Assembly (NCBI GenBank): GCA_024663395.1
Contig: JANFAH010000023.1
Span: forward strand, 62,001-126,000
Direction: 5' to 3'
Source: Pisolithus tinctorius
Taxonomy: Eukaryota; Basidiomycota; Agaricomycetes; Boletales; Pisolithaceae
Length of the DNA: 64,000 nucleotides
Shown here one piece after another: positions 42,917-55,777 of the stretch (position 1 is the first letter of the stretch; every line of letters starts with the position of its first letter). The notes beneath the pieces are model-generated. The model did no database searches and was not told where the DNA came from. It was given only the letters and a program-made list of their open reading frames with translations. A program made the translations under genes and the position numbers.

Positions 42917-42932
42917 CCCCCCCCCCCCCCCC
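42917..42932. repeat. C16 homopolymer
   Basis: Sixteen consecutive C residues lie about 50 bp after the RPB1 stop and 90 bp before the next gene's inferred start. Its length is likely unreliable in assembly. Confidence 0.8.
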
Positions 42933-43021
42933 GAGTAGCTAGCACGTATCTAGTACGTTTTCGTTGTCATACACCCCATGTAGATTACCGCAATCTTTAT
43001 TATGCAAGCTAAATAGCAATA

Positions 43022-46000
43022 ATGTTGGTGCTGAGTAGAAAAAGCAGGTCGTGTCTTACATAAACATTGCCTCCAAGACTTGGTCTCCTAGATCCATCAA
43101 GCCAATCCAACTATATTTCTATCACAATCCGTCATTTGAGCCTCGAATGGTCGCTCGATTTTCTGATCCGCACGATTTGTGGAACGGCGGTATATGAATT
43201 AGAGGTGAAGGGGAACGAGGTGGCGGAGGTGATGTGCGTTTGACTACCGTCCCATGATTTCTTGTTTGCACGAGCCATGAACTGGTAGACCTGACCGACG
43301 GACACATTGGATGTAGACTGGATACTGCCGATTTAGTCATTGACAGCGTTCATGTAGATGGCAGCTCCGTCGAGGTGAGTTGACCTGGCTCACTCAGATC
43401 TCTTCCATTTCGCCATGTGCTAAGACGCCGATCCGAGTATTCACTTTTCTTTCGTGTAGTTCTCTCTCGGAGCCAAACACCCCGTCATGGGATCGGCTCT
43501 TCACATCCCCATTCTGCACCCCGCAATCAAGGGTGGAAGCGTGAAGCTTGCAATCAAGTACGAAACGACGACTGATTGTATGGCGTTGCAATGGCTAGAT
43601 AAGGAGTACGTATTGCACTTTCCCCTTGGCGTGGCGTTCCTTCATCTGTTCTCCCTCGGGAATAATACTTATTGACCGTGCACCCACCATCTCACCCGCC
43701 GAAATGTCCACAAAGACAAACTCAGGGCGGAAAATTCCCGTTCTTATTCAGCCAGTGTCAACCTATATACGCGCGGAGTTTGGTGCCCATTCAGGGTGGG
43801 TATCTAACTTCTTGCCTTCATACACATATTGTTTCTTGTTTTTATCGTCTGATTCGGGAACTTGAGTCTGTGGAATGCTTACTAGTTTTTTCGGGGACTG
43901 AATAAAATCTACAGATACTCCATCGGTCAAATTCGTATGTCTTCATGCTCTCACTTACCACCTATTTCGAAGAGTGACAGCAGGTCCTCACGATATCTGT
44001 GTAGACTTACGACGCTCGCGTCACCGCAGTCCTCCCGGTCCTCATGTCCGCGATTCTTATATCCCCTGCATCGACAGGCCCCCCGCACGATGGCAGAAAG
44101 ATAGGACGAGATAAGGTCACATACGTCTTTCGGCAGGTGGGTATCTGTGTCACCCGTGTCTACTGCAACAACCTCCATTCTATTCCATCTTGATTTCGAC
44201 CCGCAGTCTGTTCCGATTCCTTCGTACCTCCTCGCCATCGCGTCTGGGAATCTGCGGTACAGGCCTTTACCGGTGCCGAAAGGGAAAGACTGGACGAGCG
44301 GCGTATGGGCAGAAGAAGAACTTGTCGACGCAGCTGAGTGGGAATTTAAAGAAGATACCACGAAGTATGTCCCCATCTGTCTCTCTGTGGCCTCCTCTGT
44401 CTGGATGGCACTTGTGCTCCATTTGGTGGTTAGGTTGACACGGATGTGCGCATTGGTAGGTTTCTGGAAGCCGAAGAAAAGATAACGGTTCCGTATCGGT
44501 TTGGAGTATATGATTTATTGGTCCTTCCGCCATCATTCCCATATGGGGGTATGGTAAGTATCCTTTCACCCTTCGATCTCGACCTGCCCCTACCCGCGTA
44601 TTGCCCTTCATGACGCTCTCCCACACAGGAAAACGCATGTGTCACGTTCGTTACGCCCAGTACGCACATCCTCTGCGTCGCGCTTCACTCCTGTTTAGGC
44701 CTTACATGTCATAGCACTGCTCACCGGAGACAGGGCCCTGGTCGATGTCGTTGTTCATGAAATCACGCACTCATGGTTCGGAAACGGGGTCACGTTAGTG
44801 CACTAATCTTCCACTTTTCTCAATTCTGACCGATGATTTCACCTGCCAATCTCCTTGCGACGCCCCTTTTCATGATTTGCCCCCCACCAACCATATCGCT
44901 TCGCTACGCCATCCATAAACCAGGCATGCCAACGCCTGCCACTTTTGGCTCAACGAAGGCTGGACGACTTACATCGAACGTTTACTCCAACAAATTCTTC
45001 GTACGCCTGCACATCGCGATTTCTCGTTCCTGATCGGATCTAAAATGCTTTACGACGATCTCAAATTGTATGAATCCAGACCAGCATATCAGCGATTGGA
45101 GATCGCTTTTGAGCACGGAGAGAATCCAGATGATGCGTATAGTAGTGTGCCATACGAGAAGGGTGCGAATTTCTTGTTCCATATCGGTGAGTATCCTCTA
45201 CCGATTAAGATCTTCGACGGGCGAGTTGTACTGAATCCCTCTCTCCCACTTCACTGATTCCAGAGCACACACTCGGGGGCCTTGACGTATTCCTTCCATA
45301 CATCAAAAACTACGTGCAGACCTTTATGGGAAAGAGTATCACGACGCAGGAATGGAAGGACCACTTGTATGCTTACTACCGCGAGCACGGGACACGCGAC
45401 AACGTCGAGGCGCTGGATAGCCTCGACTGGGATGTACGTCATTTTCCCCTCTGTCTATTCTGTCTATGACTGCTCTTCTGTTCTGTTCTTGTTACCACTG
45501 CCATGTCTGTTCTCACACTCCTCAGGCCTGGCTGCATGGTGAAGGCTTGACACTCCCAGTCCCTATTGAATACGACATGACGCTCGCTTGTCAATCCAAC
45601 GTGCTTGCCGATCGGTGGGATAAAGCGCGTACCTCGATAAACCTTCAAGAACTCTTCGATGCATCAGATTTACAAAAATTAGACGCGAACCAGGTCGGTA
45701 AGTATCTAATTTGCAACCATATTTTCTTATCTTCCATCAATTTAACCACTTCTTACACTAGTCGTCTTCCTCGAACGCCTCCAGTCCTACGCCGCTCTTC
45801 CCAAATCCCATATCAATTTCCTGGGATCAACGTACTCATTTGCCACAACGCCCAATGCCGAAATTCGTCTCCGGTTTTACCAAGTCGCTCTGTTAGATCC
45901 TCAGTCAGACGCTGCAAGGGAGTATGCCGTAGATGCCGCCGCATGGGTTGTCGGCCAGGAGACCACAAAGGGCGAGAGCGAGGAAGGAAGGAAGGGGGTT

Positions 46001-46243
46001 GTCAAAGGTCGCATGAAGTTCTGCAGACCAATATTTAGGGCGTTGTATGCTGTTGACGCGAAGTTGGCGTTGGGGACATATCGACGGCACAAACTTGCCT
46101 TTCATCCGATTGCGAGGAATTTGATTGAGAAGGTGAGAACTAATGGTGCTTGTACAGTTGTATTGATTGTTGATCATTAATGGGGACGGTTATAGGATTT
46201 GGGCCTGATCTCGACAGACGTCATCGCCAATATAGCAAATTAA
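43022..46243 (+). CDS. Leukotriene A4 hydrolase-type M1 aminopeptidase
   Basis: Sixteen exons give 658 aa. They are 43022-43034, 43092-43233, 43317-43374, 43460-43605, 43716-43795, 43915-43934, 44005-44136, 44207-44364, 44460-44553, 44629-44659, 44715-44793, 44924-45186, 45264-45433, 45526-45697, 45762-46132 and 46196-46243. The N-terminal beta domain has [15 protein letters not shown] and [18 protein letters not shown]. The catalytic domain has GGMEN (across a junction), the zinc ligands in [10 protein letters not shown] followed by the NEGWTTY glutamate, and the PYEKG tyrosine. A helical C-terminal domain ([20 protein letters not shown]) follows. This matches the yeast Lap2/LTA4H family, zinc peptidases that may also hydrolyse epoxides. 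The first 13-nt exon and one AAAG acceptor (43715) are less certain. Confidence 0.9.
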
Positions 46244-46462
46244 GCATGCGGTTCATAGGGGGTGTGGACAACTAGAACGAAGGGTAGAGGGCTCACAAAC
46301 AAAGAAGAAAATGCGTTCACATTGATATAACTTGTATATCCTGCGTGTACATCAAGAATATGACATTGCACTCTATCCTTGACCGATCTTTTGGTCTTTG
46401 TTCCATCCTCCTGAGCGCCTGGACTCCGCGTATACTGGAACTGTGTGCACGACATGATCAAC

Positions 46463-48211
46463 TTACTTGAAATCCCCCCACAAATCTCCAAACACGTCAT
46501 CCTTCTTCGATTGGGATAACAGGGACTGTCCTGAGTTCAGAAAGTTGCCACCATTACCCGACCCAAAGATGTCGCCGCTGTTCGTGTCAGTGCTACCGAC
46601 GTTGGGAATAACACTGGCAGTGGAATCAAAAGAGGAAGCCCATATATTCGCTGCGTTGAATGTTCCGCCAGCTGCAGGAGTAGCCGCAGTATAAGCACCA
46701 GAACCAAATACAGAGGGAGTGCCCGAAGCAGAAGTCCCACCCCAACTCCCATTGGAGTGAACAGGGGTCCATCCGGACGAAACGCCCCATGCACCGATAC
46801 CGCTCTGACCCATCATACTTGTCGCCTGCGGCACATTGGTTGGCTGCGCGCCGACACTGGAACCAGTTGTTACAGTCGCTGGCACGGACGTGGATGAAGG
46901 GGTTGCCGAAAAAAGGGATAGAATGTCTTGTTTAACATCTTTGACAGTTGGTGGGGGTGAAGACGCCATTTTAAGGGGTGCAGGAGCATGGAAGTCAAGT
47001 GAGAAAAGGTCATCGTTCGTCGTCGTAGGTGCTTGTGACTGGGACTGCAACTGAGCTTGGGGTTGGAGTTGGGACTGCCCTTGTCCTTGTCCTGTGCGTC
47101 CCGCGACGGCCGCCGAAAGAAGTTGACGTGGCTGCGGTTGATTCCTCATATATGTAGGCGCAGTCAGCGAAGGAGATGCAACGCGAGGTGCTGAGATGCT
47201 GCCAGGGGCGCGGATGTGCGTGGGTGCCAAACGTGATGACAATGCGGATGAAGGAGCGACGGAAACAAATTGTTCTAAAGGAGTTGAGCTTCGAGCCGAA
47301 TGCGGCGCGTCCCCACTCTCAAGGGACGGCGACGGATCTCCTCCGGCTTCAAGTGCGGACGGGTCAGAGGGAGGGGGGCCGTCCAGCGCCCACCTTCTCG
47401 ACTCGTACTTGGAGCGGATGTACGATTCCATCTTGCTGCAATTTGCAGTCAGTATGGGGTCGGCACTCCAGCAATCAAGGATGTTCGATGGGTGGAGGAA
47501 GGGGGAAGGGAACGTACTGATCTGGAGGGATATGTCCCGATTTTAGATGGGCTTCCCAATACAAATTTGCACGTCGATTCCCCCATTTTTCAATGGACTG
47601 TATGTCGAATCAAACAACACCAGCGATTGGTAGGATCGTTAATGACGAGTTTGCCAGCACAGGTTTCACCGCAATGAGTTTCGTCGGAAAGGTCATCAGC
47701 ATCAGCAACGAAAGCAGGAGTGAAGGAGTGAAAACCATATCCCTCATTTATCTCCTACACTCTTCCCCCCACTCGATCCACCGCACGCAACAATGCCAAA
47801 ACATGAAAGAGATGAAAAGAACACCCCACCCACCTGCATCTGTTCTGGAGTCCACGTATCAAGGTCGATCGACTTGACGCGACTAATGTGCGTGCCCATT
47901 CCACGATGGATGCCTGAGCAACGGATGCAGAGGAACACGCCTCTGGAAGGTTTGCCAGAATGCACAGTGAGTACACCGCATCGCAAGTCAGAAGTGGACG
48001 CACATATTCCACGATGCCCAGCGAGGATCTATATGGTCGTTGTAAGTAGATACAGAGTCAGCCAACCAGTAGAACGAGTAAGGAGGTCGAAGGGGAGTGT
48101 TGGCTCACCGTTCCGCTTACAATCCGCACAGACCTTGTTTTCCTGTCTTTTTACGAGCTCGCGCAGAATTCGGGCATGTCGTTCTGTGGTGGCCTTGTCC
48201 TGTCTTGACAT
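46463..48211 (-). CDS. ArfGAP of the Age2/SMAP type
   Basis: Exons 48211-48109, 48028-48004, 47942-47834, 47597-47518 and 47435-46463 give 429 aa. The N-terminal ~130 residues form the ArfGAP domain: [15 protein letters not shown] then FLCIRCSG make the C-x2-C-x16-C-x2-C zinc finger, and [15 protein letters not shown] holds the arginine finger. [17 protein letters not shown] closes the domain. The rest is Gln/Ser/Pro-rich, with a [13 protein letters not shown] terminus. Such proteins stimulate GTP hydrolysis by Arf in trans-Golgi and endosomal transport. Intron 3 is long (236 nt). The start shares a 111-bp divergent promoter with GET2. Confidence 0.9.
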
Positions 48212-48322
48212 TCCGGAGTTGTGGTAGGTACCAAGTATGTACTTCAGTCTATGGCGTGTTGTATGTATATCGGTACTGAAAAAGCGGTGTAACACGTTGC
48301 AAACTTGGCTCCACCCACAACG
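48212..48322. promoter_or_regulatory. 111-bp divergent promoter of ArfGAP and GET2
   Basis: The two start codons are 111 bp apart on opposite strands, so both transcription starts must fall in or next to this segment. No TATA box is clear. Confidence 0.55.
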
Positions 48323-49449
48323 ATGTCGTCGCCGTCAGCAGCACGCGCAGAAGCTCGTCGAAAAGCCATTCTCGGTCGGGGAAGCGACCGTCTCGCAAAA
48401 CTAACGACGTCCGCGCGAGGAGAAGACGCCTCGTCTTACATTCAAACAGGTTCGTCTGACACCCCTCGCAATCATACTTGTACCCTATGAATGACAACAC
48501 CCAGGCATACCCGCACGAACGGGAGCCAGCACGGATTTGGCTTCATTCACAGGCGAAGAAACGCCCCCTCTGCCACACGTCGACGTGTCGCGGACTTCAC
48601 CATCGCCGCCATCTGTCTCTGGCGCTGCGGCTGCACCCGCCTCCGCAGATCCACAAGACCCATCCGCATGGACGGACGACCAACAGCGACAGTTAATGCA
48701 GGCGCTTATGGGTGGTGGAGGTGCACCGCGTACTCCTTTCTCGTTGCCTCACCAGAGCCAACCATCCGCGGATGCCGACCCCATGAGCACGTTCCTGGCC
48801 CAGCTGGCACAGGCCAACCAAGCGCAAGGACAAAGTTATGGGCCCGCAGCGGCAGCAAAGCCCCCTGTCCCACCGATGCCCCCCTCTCGTTTCCAAAACC
48901 TGATACCTCTGATACACGCGCTATGCATGTGGTTCCTCCTCGGATTCTTCGTGCTCTGGAAGGAACCAGGGGTATACGCTGAGAAGACAGGTGTACATCA
49001 AGACGAAATACCGATGTGGAGACGATGGCAGATGCTTGGATATCGTCGCCCTGAAGATGAGGGTGGATGGGGCGTGCAATTGGTGGTGCGTAGAAGCTAG
49101 CCCACTCATGGTAGCACAATACATCTAATCAGGTGGTTCCTCAGCCGTTCTTTTGGGCACTGATGACACTAGAAATCATGCTCCACACCATCCGTGTATT
49201 CACGGGACATGTACGTCCCCTGTTCACCCCTGTATTCCTATTTCCTTACCACATCTAAAAATACAGGCCCAACCCAACCCACCCAAACTGCTTGCCCTTG
49301 CAATTCACCACCTCCCACCTCCCATTCCATCGTTGATAATGGACGCCCTGCGGTACCTCCAATTGGGAAACTCATTCGTGGATGACGTCGCTATGATTGT
49401 GTTTGGGATTGGCGTGGTCGTAATGGCTGCGGGTTGGGCTGCTGCTTAG
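48323..49449 (+). CDS. GET2: GET2-like receptor subunit for tail-anchored proteins
   Basis: Exons 48323-48449, 48505-49085, 49133-49210 and 49267-49449 give 322 aa. The N-terminus carries an Arg/Lys-rich cytosolic motif (ARAEARRKAILGRGSDRLAK) of the kind that captures the Get3 ATPase. A long disordered linker follows, then three hydrophobic segments: LIPLIHALCMWFLLGFFVLW, the PFFWALMTLEIMLHTI region and VAMIVFGIGVVVMAAGWA. Length, motif and three C-terminal membrane helices match Get2. With Get1 it forms the ER insertase for tail-anchored proteins. All four exons splice in phase. Confidence 0.8.
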
Positions 49450-49567
49450 TGGTTGACTAGGTGCTTATGGTTTGGGTGCCTAGTGGTTGGGCTTGGTTGA
49501 CTTGGTATTTAATGCTCGTCCATGACATGTAATGACGACAATCACGATATATAAAATGCCATGAAAA

Positions 49568-50410
49568 TCAAGGCAATATGGCAGCGGCGCCCGTCCTCGG
49601 TCGATCTGGCGCACCTAACATCTCTTGCACCCTAGCCTCCCTTTCGCTCTCACCCTCTCTCCTTGACACTACACCTCCAGCCTTACCAGCGGAAGAATCC
49701 CTCCGCACAGCCCTACTCGCGGCAACCACGCGCTCCCGATCCTCCCCTGGTAAAAGAGGGTGACCAGCTTTCATCGCGGCCGCTCTGTATGCTTTCCATG
49801 CGTCCCCACCTGCAATGTCCATGAGCTCCTTGGTAATCGTGGTCGACCATTTGTGAGACATGTCAATGGTTTTGGTGACACCATTTTCTGTGTACGGGAG
49901 TGAGTTGGGAGTATAAGTTGGAGCCGATGGGACAACGACGTAAAAAAACGCGATGGAAACGAAGACTTAGTAGGCGTAGCAGTAGTGGAAAGAAGTAAAG
50001 ATGCTCACCATACTCAACTTCCATCTCCGGCCTCGCGATCCCCCTCATTACCTCGTCCTGCTGCTCTTCCTGCCCTCGCCCTTCGTGTGTCTGAGTCTTA
50101 GTACTACTACCAGCCCTCACGACCTGAATATCCAGCGCAGGATTCGCCCACCGAATCCTTGGCAACTCGTCCTTGACAAAATGTCTGCGCCAAACCGCTG
50201 GGTTCGTTCATCACGTCCGTAACAGAGCACCAGCGAAAGAAGAAAAGGTCGAATAAGCTAAGACATGACTCACCTCGCACCGACGTGTTCGTCCTTGACC
50301 ATCCGTAGCCGTACGGCCTTCAGGTTCCTGTCAAGCGCGAGACGCGGCCCAGTGTTGAGGTTCTGCAGGACCTTGGAGAGGTGCGAAGGTGGTATGGGGC
50401 GTTTGATCAT
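49568..50410 (-). CDS. Mitochondrial ribosomal protein with L51/S25/CI-B8 domain
   Basis: Exons 50410-50274, 50184-50009 and 49887-49568 give 210 aa. The N-terminus MIKRPIPPSHLSKVLQNLNT and the junction-crossing RHFVKDELPRIRWANPAL are typical of the thioredoxin-like L51/S25/CI-B8 domain. PEMEVEYENG and DMSHKWSTTITKELMDIAGG complete it. In fungi this domain is found in mitoribosomal proteins (mS25 or mL61/Mrp49 type); I cannot decide which. The C-terminal 70 residues are charged and disordered. The 89- and 121-nt introns splice in phase. Confidence 0.78.
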
Positions 50411-50522
50411 CGAGCCGAATGGATTTCCTGGGGAACTCCAGCAGACTGGCCGTGGCGAGAGCCGTGTGGTCGACCGTGTGTTACGTAATGTGGTAACCCT
50501 AACCCTGTTGTAGGACCTCAAG

Positions 50523-51997
50523 TCAACGAACGGGCGATACAAACCGGTGCCTAACACTATTGTTACCAGTATCGATGCTTGCATCGTACCGGCGTATCAT
50601 GCAGCCCTTATCTACAAATCTGCTATTCTGATACTGGAAGAAACTAGTAATCGGCACTTCAACCTTCAGACGGTCCGTCTTGCCAGCAAGCTCATCTCCG
50701 CGTTTCCAAACTTCTCCAGCCCAACCAGTGGGATTCGGAATCACAGTGCGACTCAGTTCCTGCTGAGATAGCTAAAGGAGTTGGTAAGTATAGCAAAGAA
50801 TAACCCTAGACGAAACGCACCTCGAGGCGTGCGGTCAACGCCCGGGTATTGTTGGAGGCCGATTTCGCATCTTCCGTGTATTTGTATGCTTCGAATAGAG
50901 TTAAGAAGGAAAAGTCCTTGGTAAGCCTGTCGAACCTGCGCAACTTACTGAAGGACAGATTCAACAAAAAAGGTACATTGTCAGTCAAACAACTGAACTC
51001 ACCTCATGACTCGTTCAATGATCGCTGCATGGTTACCCAGCCACTGTCAGCTTCGATGGAGTCTCGATCGCGGCCTTTCACGGAAGGAACATTAACACTG
51101 GCACTGGCGCCCTCTCACTGCACTGCAGGGAAGGGGTAACGGGATATAAGGAATGATCGACTCGTTGGATTCGAACGGGGCCACCGTCCTGACTGCGTGG
51201 CATATCGGGCGCTACACGCATACCCGCACGAGCTCTGAGTGGAACTCCGTTGGCAGTATCATTTCTGCCGCGCCGTTGGGAGTACTTGTCATTCGATGCA
51301 GTCTGCCCGGAAGGCTGGTCGATGGCCTGACGAGTAGTGAGTAAGGATGGGATATTCTTGACTTGTGGGACGCTCTTCGGCGTGGGCGTCACGGTCGCAT
51401 GGATCGTATTGGGGATTCGTGGCGTAGAGTCAGTCCAATTGAAAACATGAGTGGTGGGTGAGGCCAACTGGCCAACACAGGGTGGAGCGATGTGTGGGGT
51501 CTAGCAAGGTATCAAAACTGACATGTTTGGCACAGGAACCAGCTTACGTTACGATTACTCGGAGATCGGAGGTTGAGGTTCGTTCGCATTTCAGCCGGAC
51601 GTGAGGCGGTCGTGTAACTTCGTTCGGATGGCGTCGTCGATGTCGGAGTCCAGCTCGATATCAGCGTGGGGACGTCGAGGGGCGACAATTGAGATGTCGA
51701 GTTGGGCGATGAACCGGCGGTGTAATGGGCACGCCGTGATTCAGGAGGGTTATGGGGCTCAGACGACGTAGGTTGCCTGTGTGCAGGTGGAGTCCCAAAC
51801 TCCAGATGACAATCCGGTGCGTCCAAGGCACAGCCCGGGCATGGAGCATCTTCCGGAGGCAAGCCAACGCAGGACCACCGAGGGGAAGCGGGAAATGGGG
51901 TAGAGTCCCGAGAGTGCCACCCCTGTTCTGGGTGACGGTGCATCCGAAGATAGGCGCGGGGATAGTGGTGGGCATTGGGTGTCGTACGAATTGACAT
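50523..51997 (-). CDS. Hypothetical protein, five exons
   Basis: Exons 51997-51548, 51500-51099, 51043-51003, 50947-50821 and 50771-50523 give 422 aa with introns of 47-55 nt, all in phase. The first two exons encode a Pro/Ser/Thr-rich disordered region (HYPRAYLRMHRHPEQGWHSR near the start). The last three encode a compact, mostly helical part: WLGNHAAIIERVMR, then RFDRLTKDFSFLTLFEAYKY and NPTGWAGEVWKRGDELAGK. I recognise no family. The donor of intron 2 (GTGTTA at 51098) and the exact C-terminus are the weakest points. Splice regularity supports a real gene. Confidence 0.55.
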
Positions 51998-52905
51998 GGG
52001 AGCCGGGTAGAAGGGAGGAGCACTGATTATAACATGGGCGAAGGTAACTGAGTTCTCGAGAGTCACTGAACGCGAGCCTTTTAAGTATGCTGTAGAGAGC
52101 GTCTACATAGAGAGCGCTTGGTGGCTATCCGGGCACACCGTACCCGACTCCTCTATCGCAATCATCATTACCATGATGTCATCAGCTGGCCATCCGCGTG
52201 TATTGTGGGGCAGTGCGGAGCACGGGATCATGAAAGCGCTCGCTGTGCGTGAGCTGCCAAGCCTCCCCGGTGAGCGAGCCAACAGGCAGTATTCCTTGTA
52301 GTGTTTCATCAACATCAGTCGATGTCGGGCCCCTTCTCTAAACCAGACTATTAGGAGTGGGGCGGAGTATTGCGAACTATCCATGATAACAGCGCGCTAT
52401 TCTATCTCACAGTCAGGGGTGCGTCCTTCAGCGCCTCAGCGCCCTCTGCTGTTGTCCTTCCATTTCGGTCATGATCCTTTATCAGCCTCTGTGTTCCAGC
52501 CGGGCCAGCTCGTTCGTTATCTCAATTGGTGCCATCACGCTGCAGGAGTCTGCGGGTGTATCGAGAGATCCATATAGGTACCGAGCAGAACCTGCTAGGA
52601 AAGTTCATTGGTACAATACATTTTTAGCGTTATACTATCCGCCAGCTCATTTCTCCAGAAGCGACCACAGCTATCACGACGATTGGAGACTCTTCATTTG
52701 AACCTGACTCGACATCACCAGAACACGCATCTACGTAGTCCCTCAAGTAGCCAGAGATGCAAATTATGTATAGGTAACGCGTTAGACGAGGAACTCAAGC
52801 AAGCTGCCGACGAGAGGTCAGGCTAGGATTGTGCATCGAAGAGAGGTCCTCACTCTCATCACACCTAGCAATCCATTCCAACAGATTACGGACGTGCACG
52901 CATCA
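51998..52905. other. Intergenic region without supported gene
   Basis: About 900 bp between the five-exon unknown gene and the next small minus-strand gene. Frames at 52103-52384 and 52383-52826 lack codon bias, splice pattern and family resemblance. Confidence 0.5.
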
Positions 52906-53316
52906 TTATTTTTTCCACCCCCCAGGTCCAAAGACGGGTCCCGAACCACCATACGTATCCGTTAAATTCCACAGGGCACTTTCGTAGTCTTTGGGAGCAG
53001 GTCCCACTGGTGTGCCTAGGGAATTCTCGTGGAGAACTGGGGAAGGACATGTTCTCGCGGAGGGAGTAGCACGTGAGGGATTGGATGTTGGCCACTTCAG
53101 CCACTTCTTAACCCTTGTCGATGATCTTGAAGCTGATGAGGGATGAGTGTTAGGATAGGTATTTGGCACGATAGGTGCCCCCCCGCCGAAGCCGTAACGC
53201 TCTTGGAGATTAGCGAAGGCGGCAGAATAGTCTTTTTGCGTGGTACTGGCGTTGGCGGAGGAAGGTTTAGATGCACGCGGGAGGAGGGAAGCGGTGGATG
53301 TAGACGGGCTGTTCAT
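52906..53316 (-). CDS. Small conserved-looking protein with two KDYxxA repeats
   Basis: A single open frame of 136 codons starts MNSPSTSTAS and ends FGPGGWKK. It contains two related motifs, KDYSAAFANLQERYGFGGG (about residues 28-46) and KDYESALWNLTDTYGGSGP (about 109-127). The residues between are Ser/Thr/Pro-rich. Small basidiomycete proteins with a KDYxxAFxxLxxxYGFGG motif are, from memory, widespread and of unknown function, which supports a real gene. No signal peptide or membrane segment is visible. No intron is needed. Confidence 0.6.
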   Translation of the reverse strand: MNSPSTSTASLLPRASKPSSANASTTQKDYSAAFANLQERYGFGGGAPIVPNTYPNTHPSSASRSSTRVKKWLKWPTSNPSRATPSARTCPSPVLHENSLGTPVGPAPKDYESALWNLTDTYGGSGPVFGPGGWKK

Positions 53317-55777
53317 GGTAGTGCTACGTTCGAGATGAGCGTCGGGAACGGAAAGATGTATACGGGTGTGTGATGGAGCTGGGGTGGTAATAGATGCGTA
53401 TTGTAATGCAGAGCGTTTCTTTCTTGGAACGCAACATCGGATGACTTTTTATATAGTCACTGGAATTGTTGTGACACAGTTGTCCAGGAGCCTAAAGCGA
53501 GAAAGGGGATGCTACGAGGTCCAATCGCCGCAGTCACCAGTTTAATCACCGAATCACTACCAGTGCAGTCGTGGCAATGCATTGCAGTGTGCCCGCCCCG
53601 AGATCTGGGGCAGACTCACTGTGACTCGGAGATGAGTCATTAAGCGTGAGTAGCATTACGGTGACCTCGATCGACGCCGAATGCCAATTGGTTTACATGG
53701 GCTACCAAAACGGATTGGCTGTGTCCTGCCAATTCGGACCCGGGTGGACGAGTCACTAGGGATAATGTTGTACATGTTGGTGGCAGTGACTTTTGGAGCT
53801 GGGTCACCGTCCATCGCGTCAAGTCTCATGTAGGAAAGCGACCCTGTAAATAACTGTTGCAGTGTCAGAACCACTCCATCGCACCTCACCAGCAAACGAA
53901 ATTCAATCAAAAGTCGTTGGATGCCATAGGAGTCTACCGGGAATAGATGCTATGCGAAAGCCTGATGGGGATGCCAACGATGTCGACCTTCGCCATGCCA
54001 GGTGAACACGTACCAGTGCTCACCTCATGAAATGAACGCGCGCCATACCACTTTTCCGTGGAAGATCATGACCATGTTGGAATGCTCGAAGAAGCAGGGG
54101 GAAGCTGGTTATATTTAGAGATGACATATATTGGGATTGTCAGCTTTAAGGCCAACAGGCACGAAGGAATTGGAGGGCACACCCTTACGATGGCCGACCG
54201 GGGGTGTTTGTGTGTATATCTTCTAGTCCGAACGGGACTAATATTCTCCTTTCGCAGCACTCCGTACAAGTTCCGGTACGCTTACCTGTACACGGCAGAT
54301 CGCCTTGAACCATGAATAGACGTGGCACCCAGATCGGGCGCTGGGATGACAGTATATGTGAAGAGTTGGTCTCGAGAGGAACAGTCTTCTTCAGCAGCAC
54401 ATGCCAGGGTGTTTGTGTTCCAGGTCTACTCGGCGCCACGGTCGGTTGCTGCTACGTGCAATCGAAAAGCCAGATCCTCGGTGAAAGCGGTCCATGAACC
54501 GATACACTACTTCATGTTTGGGACGTCTGTAGAAACGTGGCAACGGTGGTCGGCTCCGAGATGCACCAGGGAATCTTTTGAAACACTGGATTTAGCCACT
54601 GGATTTAGCAAGTGAGACAGCAATCGACGCAGATAAAGGGGGCATGTGTAGGAAATTGTTGTAATTATAATAAACGTTGGTCGGCACTCAGAACAAAACG
54701 TTAGGAGTGACAGGCTGAGACAGTGCGACACGTGCGGTGCGACAGAAACGACACCGACGGTGAGTTCACTCATCTAGCATGCATAATTATAATTTTGAAC
54801 GCTGTACATGCGAACACCGACTCTGCAGTGACTCAGTGAGGGGTCTTAGTGTCACCGCGAGCAGCCATGAAGCTCGAAGTTTGGAGTTCACATACTAGAT
54901 GACACGGACTAGGAACCCAGGACGCTTGGCAAGCACTCAACCGGTCGACGGTGGCCCATCAGTGGACGAAAAACTTCAAAAACTCAGTGGCTTTCTTGAC
55001 GCACGTGCGCGTCCTTGGTGAGTTCTTAGAAAACTGGGTATACACACACTTATCGGGTTGGTGCCAGTTGGTGCCAGTACTGACAGCCTTCACACAGGCT
55101 GTCTGACATGTGCCTCCCACTCGCCAATCTTTGCCCAGCGCCGAGCGGAGCGGGCCTCACATGTACTACGGCGTGATGCTGCTGATCCGCGACATACTAT
55201 GAAATGGCTCGACGATCTTATGTCACGAAGTGATGGATATCAAGTAGGCTGCAGCTCTTCTGATTTTCCACACGATTCCTCGTCAGGAACCCGCCAATCA
55301 TTCAACAAAATGCCTCTTAAATTTATCCTATCAACATCACGCCAACTGTCATCGCGGCAGCATTCTGGGTAGCCATGGTAGTCAGAAACCCAGGACAGCG
55401 ACGGCCTAGCAACTATACGCTCTTGTCACGGTACGTGTATGGTTTTCTCCCTTCCATCACAGTCCGCTTTTCCTTTTCCTTTCTCTTCTCTTGATACACA
55501 ATACGCGTTGAACATTCGCTTTCCCCGCGGTAAGAAGACTCACCTAAAATTCTCCATTGGGCACACTCCATCACTCTATCTATACCAGCCTGTCGTTGAC
55601 ACTGGTACATTCTTTTATCATTCCACTCGTTCATCTCAATTACACACTTCTACACGTCAATCGGCACGGTATATCTTGCAAACTAGCGGCAGGAGTGAAG
55701 GCAAAATCGCAAATCTGGACGCAGCTTCCAATCGTTCCTGACAATCCAGCAACACAGGATCAACTTGAAATCTGAAG
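53317..55777. other. Long intergenic region without supported gene
   Basis: This 2.46-kb stretch contains only short frames on both strands. I found no spliced coding series, tRNA-like fold or terminal repeats. The last ~400 bp is pyrimidine-rich and probably the promoter of the SH3 gene. Confidence 0.5.

Noticed and set aside
50493..50506. TAACCCTAACCCTG looks like an interstitial telomeric repeat
   Set aside because: Only about two units; too short to be more than chance.
51163..51180. GGATTCGAACGGGG resembles a tRNA T-loop complement
   Set aside because: No acceptor stem, D-loop or anticodon arm could be placed around it, and it lies in an exon of a spliced gene model.
53640..54773. Several short frames suggesting a decayed gene
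   Set aside because: No protein-like block or splice series could be assembled, so nothing is claimed.
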